Shown piece after piece: positions 23,400 through 39,012 of a DNA stretch of 64,000 nt. The first letter of the stretch is position 1. Every line of letters starts with the position of its first letter. The position numbers and the translations under genes are program-made. The notes beneath the pieces were generated by a model that was not told where the DNA came from, made no database searches, and was given only the letters and a program-made list of their open reading frames with translations. Source of the DNA: Mycoplasma sp. E35C (lineage in GTDB: Bacteria > Bacillota_I > Bacilli_A > Mycoplasmatales > Mycoplasmoidaceae); NCBI RefSeq assembly GCF_019873825.1, contig NZ_CP068418.1, positions 186,001 through 250,000 on the forward strand. The letters are read 5' to 3'.

Positions 23400-23972
23400 T
23401 TACAACGGATCTTTTAAATAGATCGGTTTAATATCTTCTAATTCAGTTAATTCAAAATTAGAAATATTAGTAATTAGATTTTCAAAAATATCGACATTTT
23501 TGTAGTTTTTAAACAACGAAAGGTCGGTATTTTTTTTACACATACATTCATAATCTTCATCACTAAGCATCTGAATGCAACCGATATTATCACGATAAAC
23601 ACTTACGTATTGTTTGCTTGATTTGGCATCAATACAAGATATACCATCACCATAAGGAACTTGTAATTTTAACGAAGAAATTGTGTATACTTCTAAATTT
23701 GGTTCAACGGTTTTTCAAGTTTTAGCAATATTTGTTCCAACTCTAACACCACTAAATGATCCAGGACCAGTTGTGATATACAACTTTTTAATTGCTTTTT
23801 TCTTGACCTTATTTTGTTTTAAGAAATCATCAATTTTTTCAACAACAATATCAACTAAATTCTTGTTAATTTCAATTGAATTGAAATTAAAGATTTCTTC
23901 TTTTTCATCGTCAAATAAAGCGATATTAATCTTATCTAAACAAGTATCAATAAATAAGCAATGTTTTTTCAT
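23400..23972 (-). CDS. tsaB: TsaB, tRNA t6A-modification scaffold protein
   Basis: A 190-aa YeaZ/TsaB family protein. The N-terminus LFIDTCL is the ASKHA strand and TGPGSFSGVRVG (about residues 69-80) is the family signature. TsaB dimerises with TsaD to make threonylcarbamoyl-A37 in tRNAs reading ANN codons. The gene is two bases downstream of the pseudouridine synthase, consistent with an operon. One TGA-Trp codon is present. Confidence 0.9.
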
Positions 23973-23974
23973 AA

Positions 23975-24910
23975 CTAATTAAATAATTCCTTTAATTCTT
24001 GGTGTAAATCTAAATGCACATCAAATAGTTTTTTCATAAACACTTCATCAGGTTGAACTTCAAAGAACAATGGGATGTTCTTTGTTGGATGAGTTAGTTC
24101 TAATTGATAAGCATGCAAGAACTGCTTGTAATCAGTTCTTTGTTCGCCTTTAATTCCATATAATGGATCATTAACAATGTTGTGTTTAATAAAGTCCATA
24201 TGAACTCTGATTTGGTGTGTTCTACCTGTTAATAATTCACATTTAATCAAAGCATACTTCTTGTTTTGATTAATCACATAAAACTTGGTAATTGCATCTT
24301 TTGGGTTCTTAGTGTTTTCAACACCAAATTTTAAATCATGATCTTTTAAATAACCAATTGGAGCGTTAATTGTTGCATGTAGTTCATTAAATGGATAATG
24401 AACGATGGCTAAATAATAACGCTTCATTGTTCTTTTAGAAATCTGGGCTTGGATTTTTTCTAGAGCTTTAAAGTTTTTAGTAGCCACAATTAAACCTGTG
24501 GTGTCTTTATCTAGACGGTGGGCTAAATAAACCTTATTGTTATTATTGTGATACATCAAACAATTTAATAAGGTATCAGGTTCATTATGAGTTGTTGGGT
24601 GTGACAACATGTTGGTCGGTTTATTAACAATGATTAGATCATCATCTTCATAAACAATGTTTAATTCTTTCTTAAAAGGTAAGATTTCTTCTTTGGTTTT
24701 GTTGAATACGCTTTCATCGTATTCAACATCAATTACATCTGAAATTTTTAGAACAAAGTTATTCTTATTAATTAGTTTGTTATTAACTTTTACTAGATCA
24801 TTAACAATTAAATAAGAAGTTTTATTTCTTGAAAGATTTAAACGGTAAGTTAAGAAAACATCCAGACGAATCTTTTCGTGATCTTCATTTATAAACTTAT
24901 GCTTAGGCAT
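23975..24910 (-). CDS. rluD: RluD-type 23S rRNA pseudouridine synthase
   Basis: A 311-aa protein with an N-terminal S4-like RNA-binding part (LDVFLTYR...LSRNKTSYLI, about residues 16-38). The catalytic motif HRLDKDTTG follows at about 131-139, the LTGRTHQIRVH block at about 227-237, and NDPLYG after that. It isomerises uridines in rRNA or tRNA. Neighbours tsaB and lspA match gene order known around MG208-MG210 of M. genitalium. It could be RluC-type; specificity is not readable. Confidence 0.88.
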   Translation of the reverse strand: MPKHKFINEDHEKIRLDVFLTYRLNLSRNKTSYLIVNDLVKVNNKLINKNNFVLKISDVIDVEYDESVFNKTKEEILPFKKELNIVYEDDDLIIVNKPTNMLSHPTTHNEPDTLLNCLMYHNNNNKVYLAHRLDKDTTGLIVATKNFKALEKIQAQISKRTMKRYYLAIVHYPFNELHATINAPIGYLKDHDLKFGVENTKNPKDAITKFYVINQNKKYALIKCELLTGRTHQIRVHMDFIKHNIVNDPLYGIKGEQRTDYKQFLHAYQLELTHPTKNIPLFFEVQPDEVFMKKLFDVHLDLHQELKELFN

Positions 24911-24985
24911 GAATATTTTGTGTGCTTATCAGATTAATAAAGTTAATTAATTATTGTTTTAATTCGATTGATTAATTAACTGTTT

Positions 24986-26026
24986 TTAGTTAGTAGTTTC
25001 GCTTTTAGTTTCTTGATTATTTTGATCAGTTTTTTTGTTATCTAAATCAGGTGTTTTTTGTTGTGACAAATTGTTGTTTTCTGTTGGTGATTGATGATTA
25101 ACTTTTTTAATAAAATCATCGTTTTTATCGTTAAAATTAGCTTTTTTTGTAAAATAACAACCTTCATTAAATCTTGAACAAGCTAAGAATTCAAACCCCT
25201 TATCATCAACCTTTCTAATTAGTTCATGATTACATATTACACAGTTAATAGAATTCTCAACATTTATTGGTTTAGCTTGATCGATTAATCTAATATAACT
25301 ACATGATTCGTTTGAACAAATAATGTTCTTTTGTTCTTTAATCATTAGTTGGTAATTACAAAAAACACATTTGTTGTTTTCAAACTTATCTCAACCTTCT
25401 CTTTGAGTTGCATCAAGATCTTTTCAACCATTGATTTGCTTATTCAATGACTTCTTATTTTTTTCTTTTTTGAAATCAACAAAGAATTCAAATATCATCA
25501 TCAAGAAGATTAAAACAAATCCACCAACAATACAAATATCAGCAAAATTAAAGATCGCTGATGTTCCTAGAAATTGGAAATAATCTAATACAGAATTATA
25601 TTCTAACGTTGAACCAACCTTGATTGGGATTGCTCGATCAATTACATTTGATAAACCACCAAATAAAATTAAAGGTAATAATACCAATAATGTTTTGTTG
25701 GCTGTAAATAAGAATGTGATTAAAAAAATAATAACTAATGCACCTTGCAATAAGTAAGGTCAAACACTACTTTCTTTTAATAATGAAAACCCAACTCCTG
25801 GATTGGTAGTAACATTAATTTGTAAGAACCCTTCACCTTTTTGGGTGCCAATTCCAACTTGATGTTCAAAATAATCTCTTAATAAAAAAACAATTAAAAG
25901 AATTAAAAAACCAACCAAAACCAGGATTGGGTATTTAATCATTGATAATCGTTTTGTATTGGCAACTTTGAATTGTTGCACCATTCTGACTTTGGTCTTT
26001 GTTAGAAAACGTTTAAAAGCATACAT
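24986..26026 (-). CDS. lspA: Signal peptidase II (LspA) with C-terminal zinc-finger extension
   Basis: One uninterrupted 346-aa frame under code 4. The N-terminal part is prolipoprotein signal peptidase: four membrane helices, catalytic Asp in GLSNVIDR (about residue 133) and in FNFADI (about 165). After helix four (near residue 195) the frame continues through three TGA-Trp codons. The roughly 145-residue cytoplasmic tail has two CxxC...C-x4-C type clusters (CVFC...CSNESC and CVIC...CSRFNEGC), like topoisomerase-type zinc ribbons. It ends in an Asn/Gln/Thr-rich disordered end. Usual LspA is 150-200 aa. The lspA call is firm; the tail's role is unknown. Neighbours rluD and tsaB lie downstream. 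Confidence 0.9.
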
Positions 26027-26115
26027 AATAACAATTTTAAATTAATAAATGATTTTATATATTTATATATTTTTATAAATGTTAAAATTTTAATAGTGTT
26101 TGTATAAACAAAACA

Positions 26116-26138
26116 ACCTAATACACAAGACATTAGGT
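26116..26138 (+). promoter_or_regulatory. Hairpin in the leader of the DJ-1-like gene
   Basis: 7-bp stem ACCTAAT/ATTAGGT with 9-nt loop, 19 bases before the start. No good Shine-Dalgarno site is present. Confidence 0.35.
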
Positions 26139-26157
26139 AATTCGTGCTTATCTAAAG

Positions 26158-26739
26158 ATGAAAAAAAATATTAAAAGACAGATTAGAATTGCGGCTATTG
26201 TAGCTACGGAAGTTGATGATTTAGAACTGATTGTTCCAACAGATTTATGAAGAAGAGCTAAGTTTATTGTTGATTATATTTCAATAGAAAAAAAGAACAG
26301 TGTAACCTTAGCACAAGGGACTTCAATCAAATGTGGTTTAACCATTGATAAATCAAACTTGATGCAATATAATGCGATTTATCTTCCAGGTGGTCAGGGT
26401 TCTAAACGGTTTGGTGATGATCCTAAATTAATTCATTATTTAACTAAATTTAATGATAAGGAAAATCGCAGTTCAAGATTTATCTTAGCAATCAACCAAT
26501 CACCAATTGTTCTTAAAAACTTAGATCTATTAGGAACTAAAAAAGTTGCAGCCAACGATGAACACAAAGAAGCTTTAGGTGCTAATTTTGATAACAAATC
26601 AAATATCCTTCATTCAGACAACTTCATCACAGCAAAAGCAACAGGTCACGTCTTTGATTTCGCAATTGAAGCAGTTAAGATTTTAGGAACTAAAAAAGAC
26701 GCTGATGAACTAGTAAAAATGATTTCTTACAAAAAATAA
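26158..26739 (+). CDS. DJ-1/PfpI-like protein lacking the nucleophilic Cys
   Basis: A 193-aa protein with DJ-1 superfamily landmarks. The first is an N-terminal strand, then TEVDDLELIVPTDLWRRA with the conserved acidic residue. AIYLPGGQGS is the Gly-rich turn before the elbow, and TAKATGHVFDFA near the end matches the T(S/A)xGPGTAxxFA block. At the nucleophile elbow, where AICAAP is expected, the sequence is LAINQSP: Asn replaces the catalytic Cys. So protease, deglycase or redox activity by the usual chemistry is unlikely. Its leader has a hairpin and no clear ribosome site. Confidence 0.8.
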
Positions 26740-26753
26740 GAAATCATTTTTTT
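26716..26753 (+). terminator. Terminator after the DJ-1-like gene
   Basis: About 14-bp stem AAATGATTTCTTA/TAAGAAATCATTT with 7-nt loop and T-run. The 5' arm lies in the coding end and the loop contains most of the stop region. Confidence 0.8.
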
Positions 26754-26778
26754 ATTCATTTTTATCGTAGTTTTTTAA

Positions 26779-27594
26779 TTATTTTTCAAAAGTTGGATCA
26801 ACACTCTTAATAAATTTAGTAGTAATATCTAAGAACTCATTTGTGTGTTCATAAAATGGCACATGACCTGAGTTTTTAATGATCTCGAATTTAATATTTT
26901 TATTAAGTGATGAGATGTGTTGAATTGATTCATTTGTTGGCACCATTTTGTCAGTATCACCAAAAATAATCAACATTGGTTTTGTTGCTGATTGATAACC
27001 AAGATCGCTCATTCTGCTCATGTCTTCTAGAACATTAACTGATAACATTGGTTTTAATGTTTCAAAGTGATTTTTTAATTGTTTATATTCATCAGCTGCC
27101 ACTTTATCAATTTGACCTCTGAATTCTTTTTCAGGATCGAAGTATAAAGAATAAAATAATTCTTTCATATCTTCTGGACCCTTTGGACATAATAGATCAA
27201 TTGTTTTACAGTTTCCAAGAATGGCTCTATTTGCTGGTGCTTCTAGAATACTTAATTTAAGTCGTTCTGGAATTTGGTGGTTCATAATTGAAGTTAATCC
27301 ACCACCCATTGAATGGCCAATTAAGATCACATCTCTTAGATCGTGCTTTTCAAAATATGCTTTAATTACTTCTGCATAATACGGAATACTTAATTCTTCA
27401 GGGCTGCTAAATTTACTATTCCCATGCCCTGGCATATTAACTGCATAAAAGCTGCAATTATCGTAGTATTCTCATAATTTTTTCTTAACTTTGTAATTAG
27501 AACTAAAACCGTGTAAATACACGATTTTGTGCTTTGCGTTTGGTCTGATTAGTTCAAAACTATCAATTTTTGATAAGTCAATATTGTTTGTCAT
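26779..27594 (-). CDS. Alpha/beta hydrolase
   Basis: A 271-aa serine hydrolase fold protein. HGFSSN (about residues 28-33) is the oxyanion region and the nucleophile elbow is GHSMGGG (Ser about residue 95). The acid is probably in FGDTDKMVP and the His in NSGHVPF near residue 248, forming a full Ser-Asp-His triad. Related to esterase/lipase-like hydrolases common in mycoplasmas; substrate unknown. The start with ATG at 27594 gives the HG oxyanion motif; the shorter Met at 27435 would lose it. Two TGA-Trp codons lie upstream of that inner Met. Confidence 0.88.
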
Positions 27595-27688
27595 AGTTGT
27601 GTGCTTATATCATAAAATTAAACTTTTTACTCAAAAATTTTTATTTTATGATATTATTTTATATTGCTTTTAGATTATTCCTTATTTA

Positions 27689-27694
27689 TATAAT
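27689..27694 (+). promoter_or_regulatory. -10 box of rpoBC
   Basis: TATAAT 39 bases before the GTG start of rpoB. Confidence 0.55.
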
Positions 27695-27733
27695 ACTATA
27701 CAGTAATCTAATTGTTAAATCAGGAGCCAATTT

Positions 27734-30700
27734 GTGAAAAAAAACTCACCTTATCGTATTACTGAGTATTCACCCCGAGTAGTCAGAAGAGACTATTCAA
27801 AAGTTCATAACAATTATAACCCTGGAAATTTACCAGGTATCCAAGTTAACGCTTATAAACAATTCCTTGATAAGGAATTAGAAGAGATTATTGGTTCATA
27901 TTTCCCGATAAAATCACCTAACGGAAAATATTCTGTTGAGTTCCATGGAATGAAAATTCTAGAACCAGAAAGAACCAAAGAAGAAGCTAGTGCTGAATCA
28001 AAAACTTACGAAGCTAGCTTATATGTAAACCTGTCATTAATTAACCACCAAACTGGGACTGTTAAAAAAATAAATAAAAAAGCAGGTAAAGCAAACGCTG
28101 AAGGGATTTTCTTCTCAAACATTCCGTTGATGACAGAAAACGGAGCTTTTATCGTTAACGGGATTGAAAAATTCGTTGTTGCTCAAATCGTAAGATCACC
28201 AGGTGCTTATATCTTAAATAAGTCACAAGTAAAACTATCTAACTCAAGAAAGAGAAACCAAGAAGGTTATATTTGTGAAGTGTTCCCATCAAAAGGGACA
28301 TTAATGTTGTTCTATATTGCTGAAAACAAAGATTTTGTTCAAGCAGTAGTAAGAGATGTTGGTGGTGAAAGTGCGAAGGTGTTTTCAATCACTACGTTAT
28401 TAAAAGCATTTGGTTTAAGTGAAGTTGAAATCAGAAAGATTTTCAAAAACAATGATTACATTGTTAAATCATTAGAATCTGAATTCTATAACGAAAAACA
28501 AATTCTAAACGAATCAGATGTTGCTCAATTAATTCGTGATGTTGAAACCGATCGCATCACTAAGGTTAAATCTTTACCAATTGATCAAAAATGAAAGAAT
28601 TTAGTTTTAGATTGATACAAACTAAATCAAGAAAAACAAGATTTAATTAATGCTGGTGATCCTAACCCTGTTAAGATTGAATCATTAGATACTCACATTG
28701 GTGTTGTATTAAGAAAATTAGTTTGTGAAAAAGCAGCTAAACACGTAATTCAAGAACTTTCAATTTCAACAAGAAGTCTTGATAACGTTGTGCAAAAAGA
28801 AGAAATTTCTTACCAATCAATTTTATTACAACACTTCTTCCAAAAGAAGCGTTATGATCTATCATCAGCTGGAAGACACAAATTTGTTCGTAAGTTAAGA
28901 ATTTCTGAACGTTTATACCAAAGAACATTAGCTCAAGATATTGTTGATCTTGATGGTAATATCGTTCTAAAACAAGGAACTTTAATGTTAAAAGAACAAA
29001 TTGATTTGTTCAAAAAATTATCTAAAGAAAAACGCTTAAAGATCCTTCACAACATTGAATTTGTAAACCCTGATTTAAACAACAAGTTCTGCGATAACAA
29101 CACATACGAAGAAGTTGATATTTACATTAATAACGATTTAAGGGATGAGACTACGCAAATTATCGGTATTGATGGTTCAAACGATTCTATCGAAACATTA
29201 ACATTAGCCGACTTAATTTCAATCATTTCATACATCGTAAATTTACCACACAACATTGGTTCATACGATGACATTGATCACTTAGGTAATAAGCGCTTAA
29301 AACTGATTAATGAATTATTAAAATCTAAGATCCAAACTGGAATGATGCGAATTGAAAAATACATCAAAGATAAACTTCAAATCGCAGACGGTAATAATAA
29401 AGTAATTGATCCAGATGCAGATGCAAACGATCTACCTCCTGAAAAGAATACTGAATTAACTGTTAAGTCAGTAATTAATCCAAAACCATTCCAAATTGTG
29501 ATTAAAGACTTCTTTAATACACACCAATTAACACAATTCTTAGATCAACAAAACCCGTTATCAGAATTAACTAATAAGAGAAGAATTTCAGCGATGGGTC
29601 CTGGTGGGATTTCAAGAGAAGACCCTAACCTAGACATCCGTGACGTGCATTATTCTCACTATGGAAGAATCTGTCCAATTGAAACACCAGAAGGTATGAA
29701 CATTGGGTTGATTATGTCATTAGCGTTCTATGCAACTATTGATAAGAATGGTTTTTTAATGACACCATACTTAAAAGTTGAAAACGGTAAGATTACAGAT
29801 AAAGTTGAACACTTAACAGCATTAAGAGAAGATGAATACATTATTGCTGAAGCTTCTTCTTATATGGATGTTAATAAAGATGGAACGATCCAAAATGAAA
29901 AGATTATTGGACGTTACCGTTCATCACAAGATCTTTATGCTCCAACTCAAGTAGATTATATTGACGTATCACCTAAACAAGTAGTGTCAGTAGCTGCTTC
30001 ATTAATTCCGTTTTTAGAAAACGATGACTCTTCACGGGCATTAATGGGTGCGAACATGCAACGTCAAGCTACGCCATTATTAAAACCATATTCACCATTA
30101 GTAGGAACTGGTGTTGAATATAAGATTGCTCAAGACTCAGGAATGTTAGTGGTAGCTAAAAACCCTGGGGTGGTTTCTTATGTTGATGCTAGCAAGATTA
30201 TCATCAAAGAAGATGATGGTAAATTAGCAACTTACAAACTATTAAAGTTTGTTAAGTCAAATAAGAACACATGTTATAACCAATCACCAATTGTTAGTGT
30301 GGGCGAAAGAGTAGTCGCTAACCAAGCAATTGCTGATGGTCCAAGTATGAAGAACGGAGAAATCGCATTAGGTCAAAACGTTCTAGTTGGATTCACAACT
30401 TGAAGTGGTTATAACTACGAAGACGCCGTGATTATTTCTGACCGTTTATTCAAAGAAGATGTATATACATCAATTAATATTGATGAATACGTAATTCAAT
30501 GTTTAAGAACTAAAAACGGTGATGAAGAAATTACCAGAGATATTCCAAACGTTTCAGAAAACGCTAAACGCTACCTAGATGAAGAAGGTGTGATCATGGT
30601 GGGTGCTGAAGTTAAAGAAGGTGATATCTTAGTTGGTAAAATCTCACCAAAAGGTCAAGTTGAATTAAGTCCAGAAGAAAAATTAATTCAAATGATCTTT

Positions 30701-31897
30701 AATGAAAAAACACGTCCAGTTCGTGAATCTTCATTAAAAGTTCCAAACGGTGGTGATGGAATTGTTGCTGGTATTAAGCGCTTTAGTATTGCTAACGGTG
30801 ATGAATTAGATGATGATGTATTAGAACTAATTAAGGTTTATGTTGTTCAAAAACGTAAGATCCAAATTGGTGATAAAGTAGCTGGTCGTCACGGTAACAA
30901 AGGGATTATTTCTAAGATCGTGCCACAAGAAGATATGCCGCACTTAGAAGACGGAACTCCACTTGACATCTTACTAAACCCATTAGGGGTGCCAAGCCGT
31001 ATGAACATCGGTCAAATCTTTGAATTACACTTAGGTTATGCTGCTAGAGAGTTAGCTAAAAAACAACTTGTAGAAGCTTGTTTTAATGATGATTTAGCTA
31101 ATGAACTACACAAAATTTATGGTTTAGAAAAATCAAAAACTGCTAGCTTAATTAAGTGTCTAAAAGAACACATGGCTTCAATTAATGTGACAACATTAAA
31201 AGATGCACAAAAACGTGTGAAGACCATTGATATTGACATCGTATTAAAACAAATTGGTTTAAATTACGATGATTTAGCATTCAAAACAGCAACACCTGTC
31301 TTTGAAGGTGTGAATATGGATGATCTAAAAGACATCATGACCGAAGCTGGTATTGATCCAGAAAAAACTGAAGGTAAATTCAAACTAATCGACGGAAGAA
31401 CAGGTGAAGCATTTGAAAAACCAATTTCAGTGGGAATCATGTATATGTTAAAACTTGACCACATGGTTGATGATAAGATTCACGCTCGTGCGGTTGGTCC
31501 TTATTCTAAGATCACCCAACAACCACTTGGTGGTAAGTCACAAAACGGGGGACAAAGATTTGGGGAAATGGAAGTGTGAGCTTTACAAGCTTATGGTGCA
31601 GCGCACAACCTTCGTGAAATTTTAACAATTAAATCAGATGACGTTCGTGGAAGAAACTTAACATACAATGCGATCGTTAAAGGTTTAAGTATTCCAGAGC
31701 CTGGTGTTCCAGAATCATTCAAACTATTAACTAAAGAACTTCAAGGTCTAGGTATGACACTAAACGTTCTTTATGATGATGATTCAATTGAAAACATCAA
31801 CAACATTTCAGTAGTAGACGAAAGCATTGATCCAAAACCACAAGAAACTGAATTTGATAGCTTCAGCTTAGACGACTACAACGACGACAACTTCTAA
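27734..31897 (+). CDS. rpoB: DNA-directed RNA polymerase subunit beta
   Basis: A 1387-aa beta subunit. Start is GTG, placed 7 bases after an AGGAG ribosome site. Visible signatures include [10 protein letters not shown], the rifampicin region [54 protein letters not shown] and, near the C-terminus, [25 protein letters not shown]. Asn occupies the position of E. coli His526 (codon 29573-29575), a change linked to natural rifampicin resistance in mollicutes. rpoC follows after 24 bases. Confidence 0.98.
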
Positions 31898-31921
31898 TAT
31901 TTACAACATATCAACTAAGTT

Positions 31922-35797
<3,876 letters not shown>

Positions 35798-35801
35798 TCT
35801 T

Positions 35802-35821
35802 TATAAAACATTAGTTTTATA
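35802..35821 (+). terminator. Weak hairpin after rpoC
   Basis: Perfect 8-bp stem TATAAAAC/GTTTTATA with 4-nt loop; no clear T-run, so termination may be inefficient. Confidence 0.35.
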
Positions 35822-35857
35822 GAAATATAAATATCAAATCAACCAATTTTATGGTGC

Positions 35858-35863
35858 TATAAT
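35858..35863 (+). promoter_or_regulatory. -10 box of the first P116-like gene
   Basis: TATAAT 27 bases before the start codon. Confidence 0.5.
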
Positions 35864-35890
35864 CCTTATTATTAAAAGCAAAAAGTTTTA

Positions 35891-38884
35891 ATGAATAAGA
35901 AAAAGAAGATTGTTTTAGCTTTTGGATTAGCAGCTGGATTAGTTAGTACAGTCAGTGCAATTAGTGCAGTTAGCTTAATAAAAACGCAAAAACCTCATAA
36001 TCAAAACGGCGATCAAACTAGATATGATCTAAGTCTAACAACGATTGGTGATCAAACCAAAGGCGCTCTTGATGAAAAGATTAATGAAGAAGCAAAATAT
36101 CATGCTAAGTCTTCTAATATATCAGGTTTTGAACTAATCAACCAACCTTCATTAAAATCAAAATCAATTTATTTAGCATCTAATACGATTAAAAACGAAC
36201 TTAACCAAAGATTAGCTAAGATCGTTAAGGATTCAAAAAATAAGGTAATTAGTGCTGATGTGAATAGTTACATCGTTCAACTATTCCAACAAAACGAATC
36301 AAACTTTAGTATTAATAAAACTGATGTGCAAATTGCCACTTCTGATTCTGATGTGAGTTTATCAGTTGGAATTAATGCTAATTATGAAATTAAGAATAAT
36401 TCAAAAAACACCAAAACATTATTAATTGAAAATCATAAATTTGATGTTTCAGGTGAAACAACTTTAAAACTTAATTTATACACTGATCGCAATTTATCAT
36501 TCTTAAAAGAAGCAACACCATTCATTGATCAAAACAATAATTTAAACTGATCAATGGATAGAATTTATGTTCATCTAGAATCAAAAGATGGACTATGAAG
36601 AAGAGATTTTATTACTAACAACTTCGTTTTTAATAAAGAAAAATCAGCACTAAATACTAAGATTAGTGATGTTAAAGATGGTTATTCTGAATATGATGCC
36701 ATTAAGAACTTTGTTGGTGAAAATAAACTATTAAATAACAACCTAAATGAATCAAACTTAAAAGATTCATTAAGACATAATTTTGAAGATAAGTTCAATT
36801 TAGCCAAGCAATATGCTGGTTATATTTATTCAATTAGTAATTGGATGATTAACCATCGAAGTGAAACTTTTGATATTGCTAACTTCTTATATGATAATGC
36901 CAAAACCATTAGTGAAGTAATCATCTTTGGTCTTGAAAAAGCACTAAAAACATCTGAAGTTAAAAAACTTGAAACCACAATTTATGACATCTTAACTTCA
37001 TGATCAGCTAAGAAAAATGCCAAATCAATCTACAAGATTATTTGACAACAAAAAGATGTTATTCTTAACTTCTTGAAAAAAACTAAATTAGTTGATCTAT
37101 CTGCTTATCAATCAATTATTGATGATTTCTTTAATACGATCAAAGAAACTAATCCTAATAAAGCGGCATTAGAATTACAAGATAAGGTTATTCAGTTTAT
37201 CCCGACAATCAAAAACTTAGTTAAACCAGAATCACCATTCTATCCATACTTAGATTTATTATTAAAAGTATTAAATAGCAAAACCCCATACTTTATTGAT
37301 AGTGTGATTAAAGATAGCGCTGTCTTTAAACCAATTTTAGATTTAGCTTTTGATAAGGTTATTCCTTATTTAGATCCAACTTTCAAACAATTAGTTATCC
37401 AACACAAACAAACGTTTTATGATTTATTAATCAATAATACCAAAACGTCGTTGGATGATTTGTTATTACCATTTTTTGCTAACAACTTTGAAACGATCAT
37501 CTCATTATTAAAGATGTTTAATATCAACATCAATCTAGATGAACCAATGATCAAGTTTGTCTTTGATAATTTCATTAAGGACAATAAAAAATTAAAAGAC
37601 AAAGCAGGGTTGGATAATATTGTTGCTATCCTATCTGATTTAATTCAACTAATCAGTCCAGAAAATTTAGCAAAAATATCTTTCACACCATTAGATAAAA
37701 ACAACAATCCAATTGAAATCATTAGCACTAATGATGAATTAAAGATCAAACATATTGATTATGGTTATTCAGTTAAGTTGGATAATTTAGTATTAAAAAA
37801 TTCAACGGTATTAAAACTAATCGATTTAATCCCCGAAGAAGAAAGATTATCAAAAATTTTAGATAAATTCTTCACTGATCAAGCGATCGATGACACAACC
37901 AATCAAGCATGAGAAACTGCTAGAAACTCACAAACCTTTTTAAACCTATTTAATCTTGAAGCAACAATCAAACCACAAATTAAACAAAACATTGTTACTT
38001 TAAAAAACAAACTAGCAGAAGCTAACTTAAAGAACTTTGTTAAAGAATTAATTTTTGGTAATTTAAATCCAAATCCAGATGAAGCATTCTTTCAACTAAA
38101 AGGTAATATTGATGTTTCACTAACAGGTGATAATTTACAAGTTCTACCTTATTACACCCAAAAAGATAATAAGATGAAATTGGATTATCAAATTTTAGGA
38201 ATCCAAAAAGAAATTAATATTGGTAATTTACAAAAGAATTCAAAACTATTAAATCTTGAATATACCAATAACAATCCTGTGATTACTTACATGGATTTAT
38301 CAAAACAAATCTTTAATTTAACAAGACAATTTTATAAAGATTTATCACCAACATTTGATAAACAATCAATTAAATTAGTTGATAATTTAGCATTATCATT
38401 TAGCAATCCAATTTATCTTGATAATAAAAAACCAATCAATAGAATTGTTAAAAATGCTTATATGCCTGGTTTAACAATTAAAGATCTAACCAAGCAAAAA
38501 CAATTCAAGATTACTAGTGAAGAAGCAATCAAAGATTGAAATACAACTGATTTAAATAATATTAAAATTAGTGATCTAACAAAAGGTAAGTTTGCTAACT
38601 ACATTAGTGTTGAAGGTGTTGATCAAAGATATCTAACCCAATTAACTCGACCATTTAGCACTGGTAAATTAAATGGTAATATCCAGTTTAGTATTAGTGT
38701 TCAAGTTGCATGATTTTGAAGAACTGAACAAGTCAATGCAAAATTATCAATTGAAGGCAAAGCACTAGCGTATGATCTAATCCTGCCATACAATGCGTAT
38801 GATGTTTCAGATGCTAACAACCCAACATTTAGTAATAAAGTATCTAAGACTTATCAAGGTGTGGATTTTAATTTTGCAGCTTAA
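35891..38884 (+). CDS. P116-like surface lipid-acquisition protein, copy A
   Basis: A 997-aa surface protein (M. pneumoniae P116 is 1030 aa). A basic start and a hydrophobic segment (about residues 6-32, small-residue rich) serve as signal or anchor. The outer part is all-helical in its middle, then has the block NDELKIKHIDYGYSVKLDN (about residue 615), which aligns by eye with the P116 stretch TTLKVKKLDVEYKVELGN. Later NLQVLPYY and LDYQILGI match P116 ENLNVLPAYY and IGYQIIGV. P116 of M. pneumoniae extracts cholesterol and other lipids for the sterol-requiring cell. The homology call comes from remembered sequence, not a search. Confidence 0.78.
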
Positions 38885-39012
38885 AATCAAGATTAATTAG
38901 TTCTTATTAATTGCGTAATTTGATTAAACAAATTAAAATTAGATATTAAACCTATTTTGAATTTAGTCTAATTAGTTTAGTTATTCAGTTATCAAATTTT
39001 TAATTAGCCGCA

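Noticed and set aside
24986-25345. The Cys-rich tail of lspA as a separate small gene starting at an internal Met.
   Set aside because: No stop separates it from lspA, no ribosome site is evident, and the first CxxC pair lies upstream of that Met, so a separate start would cut the first zinc cluster.
26779-27435. A shorter alpha/beta hydrolase starting at the Met at 27435.
   Set aside because: It would lose the HGF oxyanion segment encoded upstream in the same frame.
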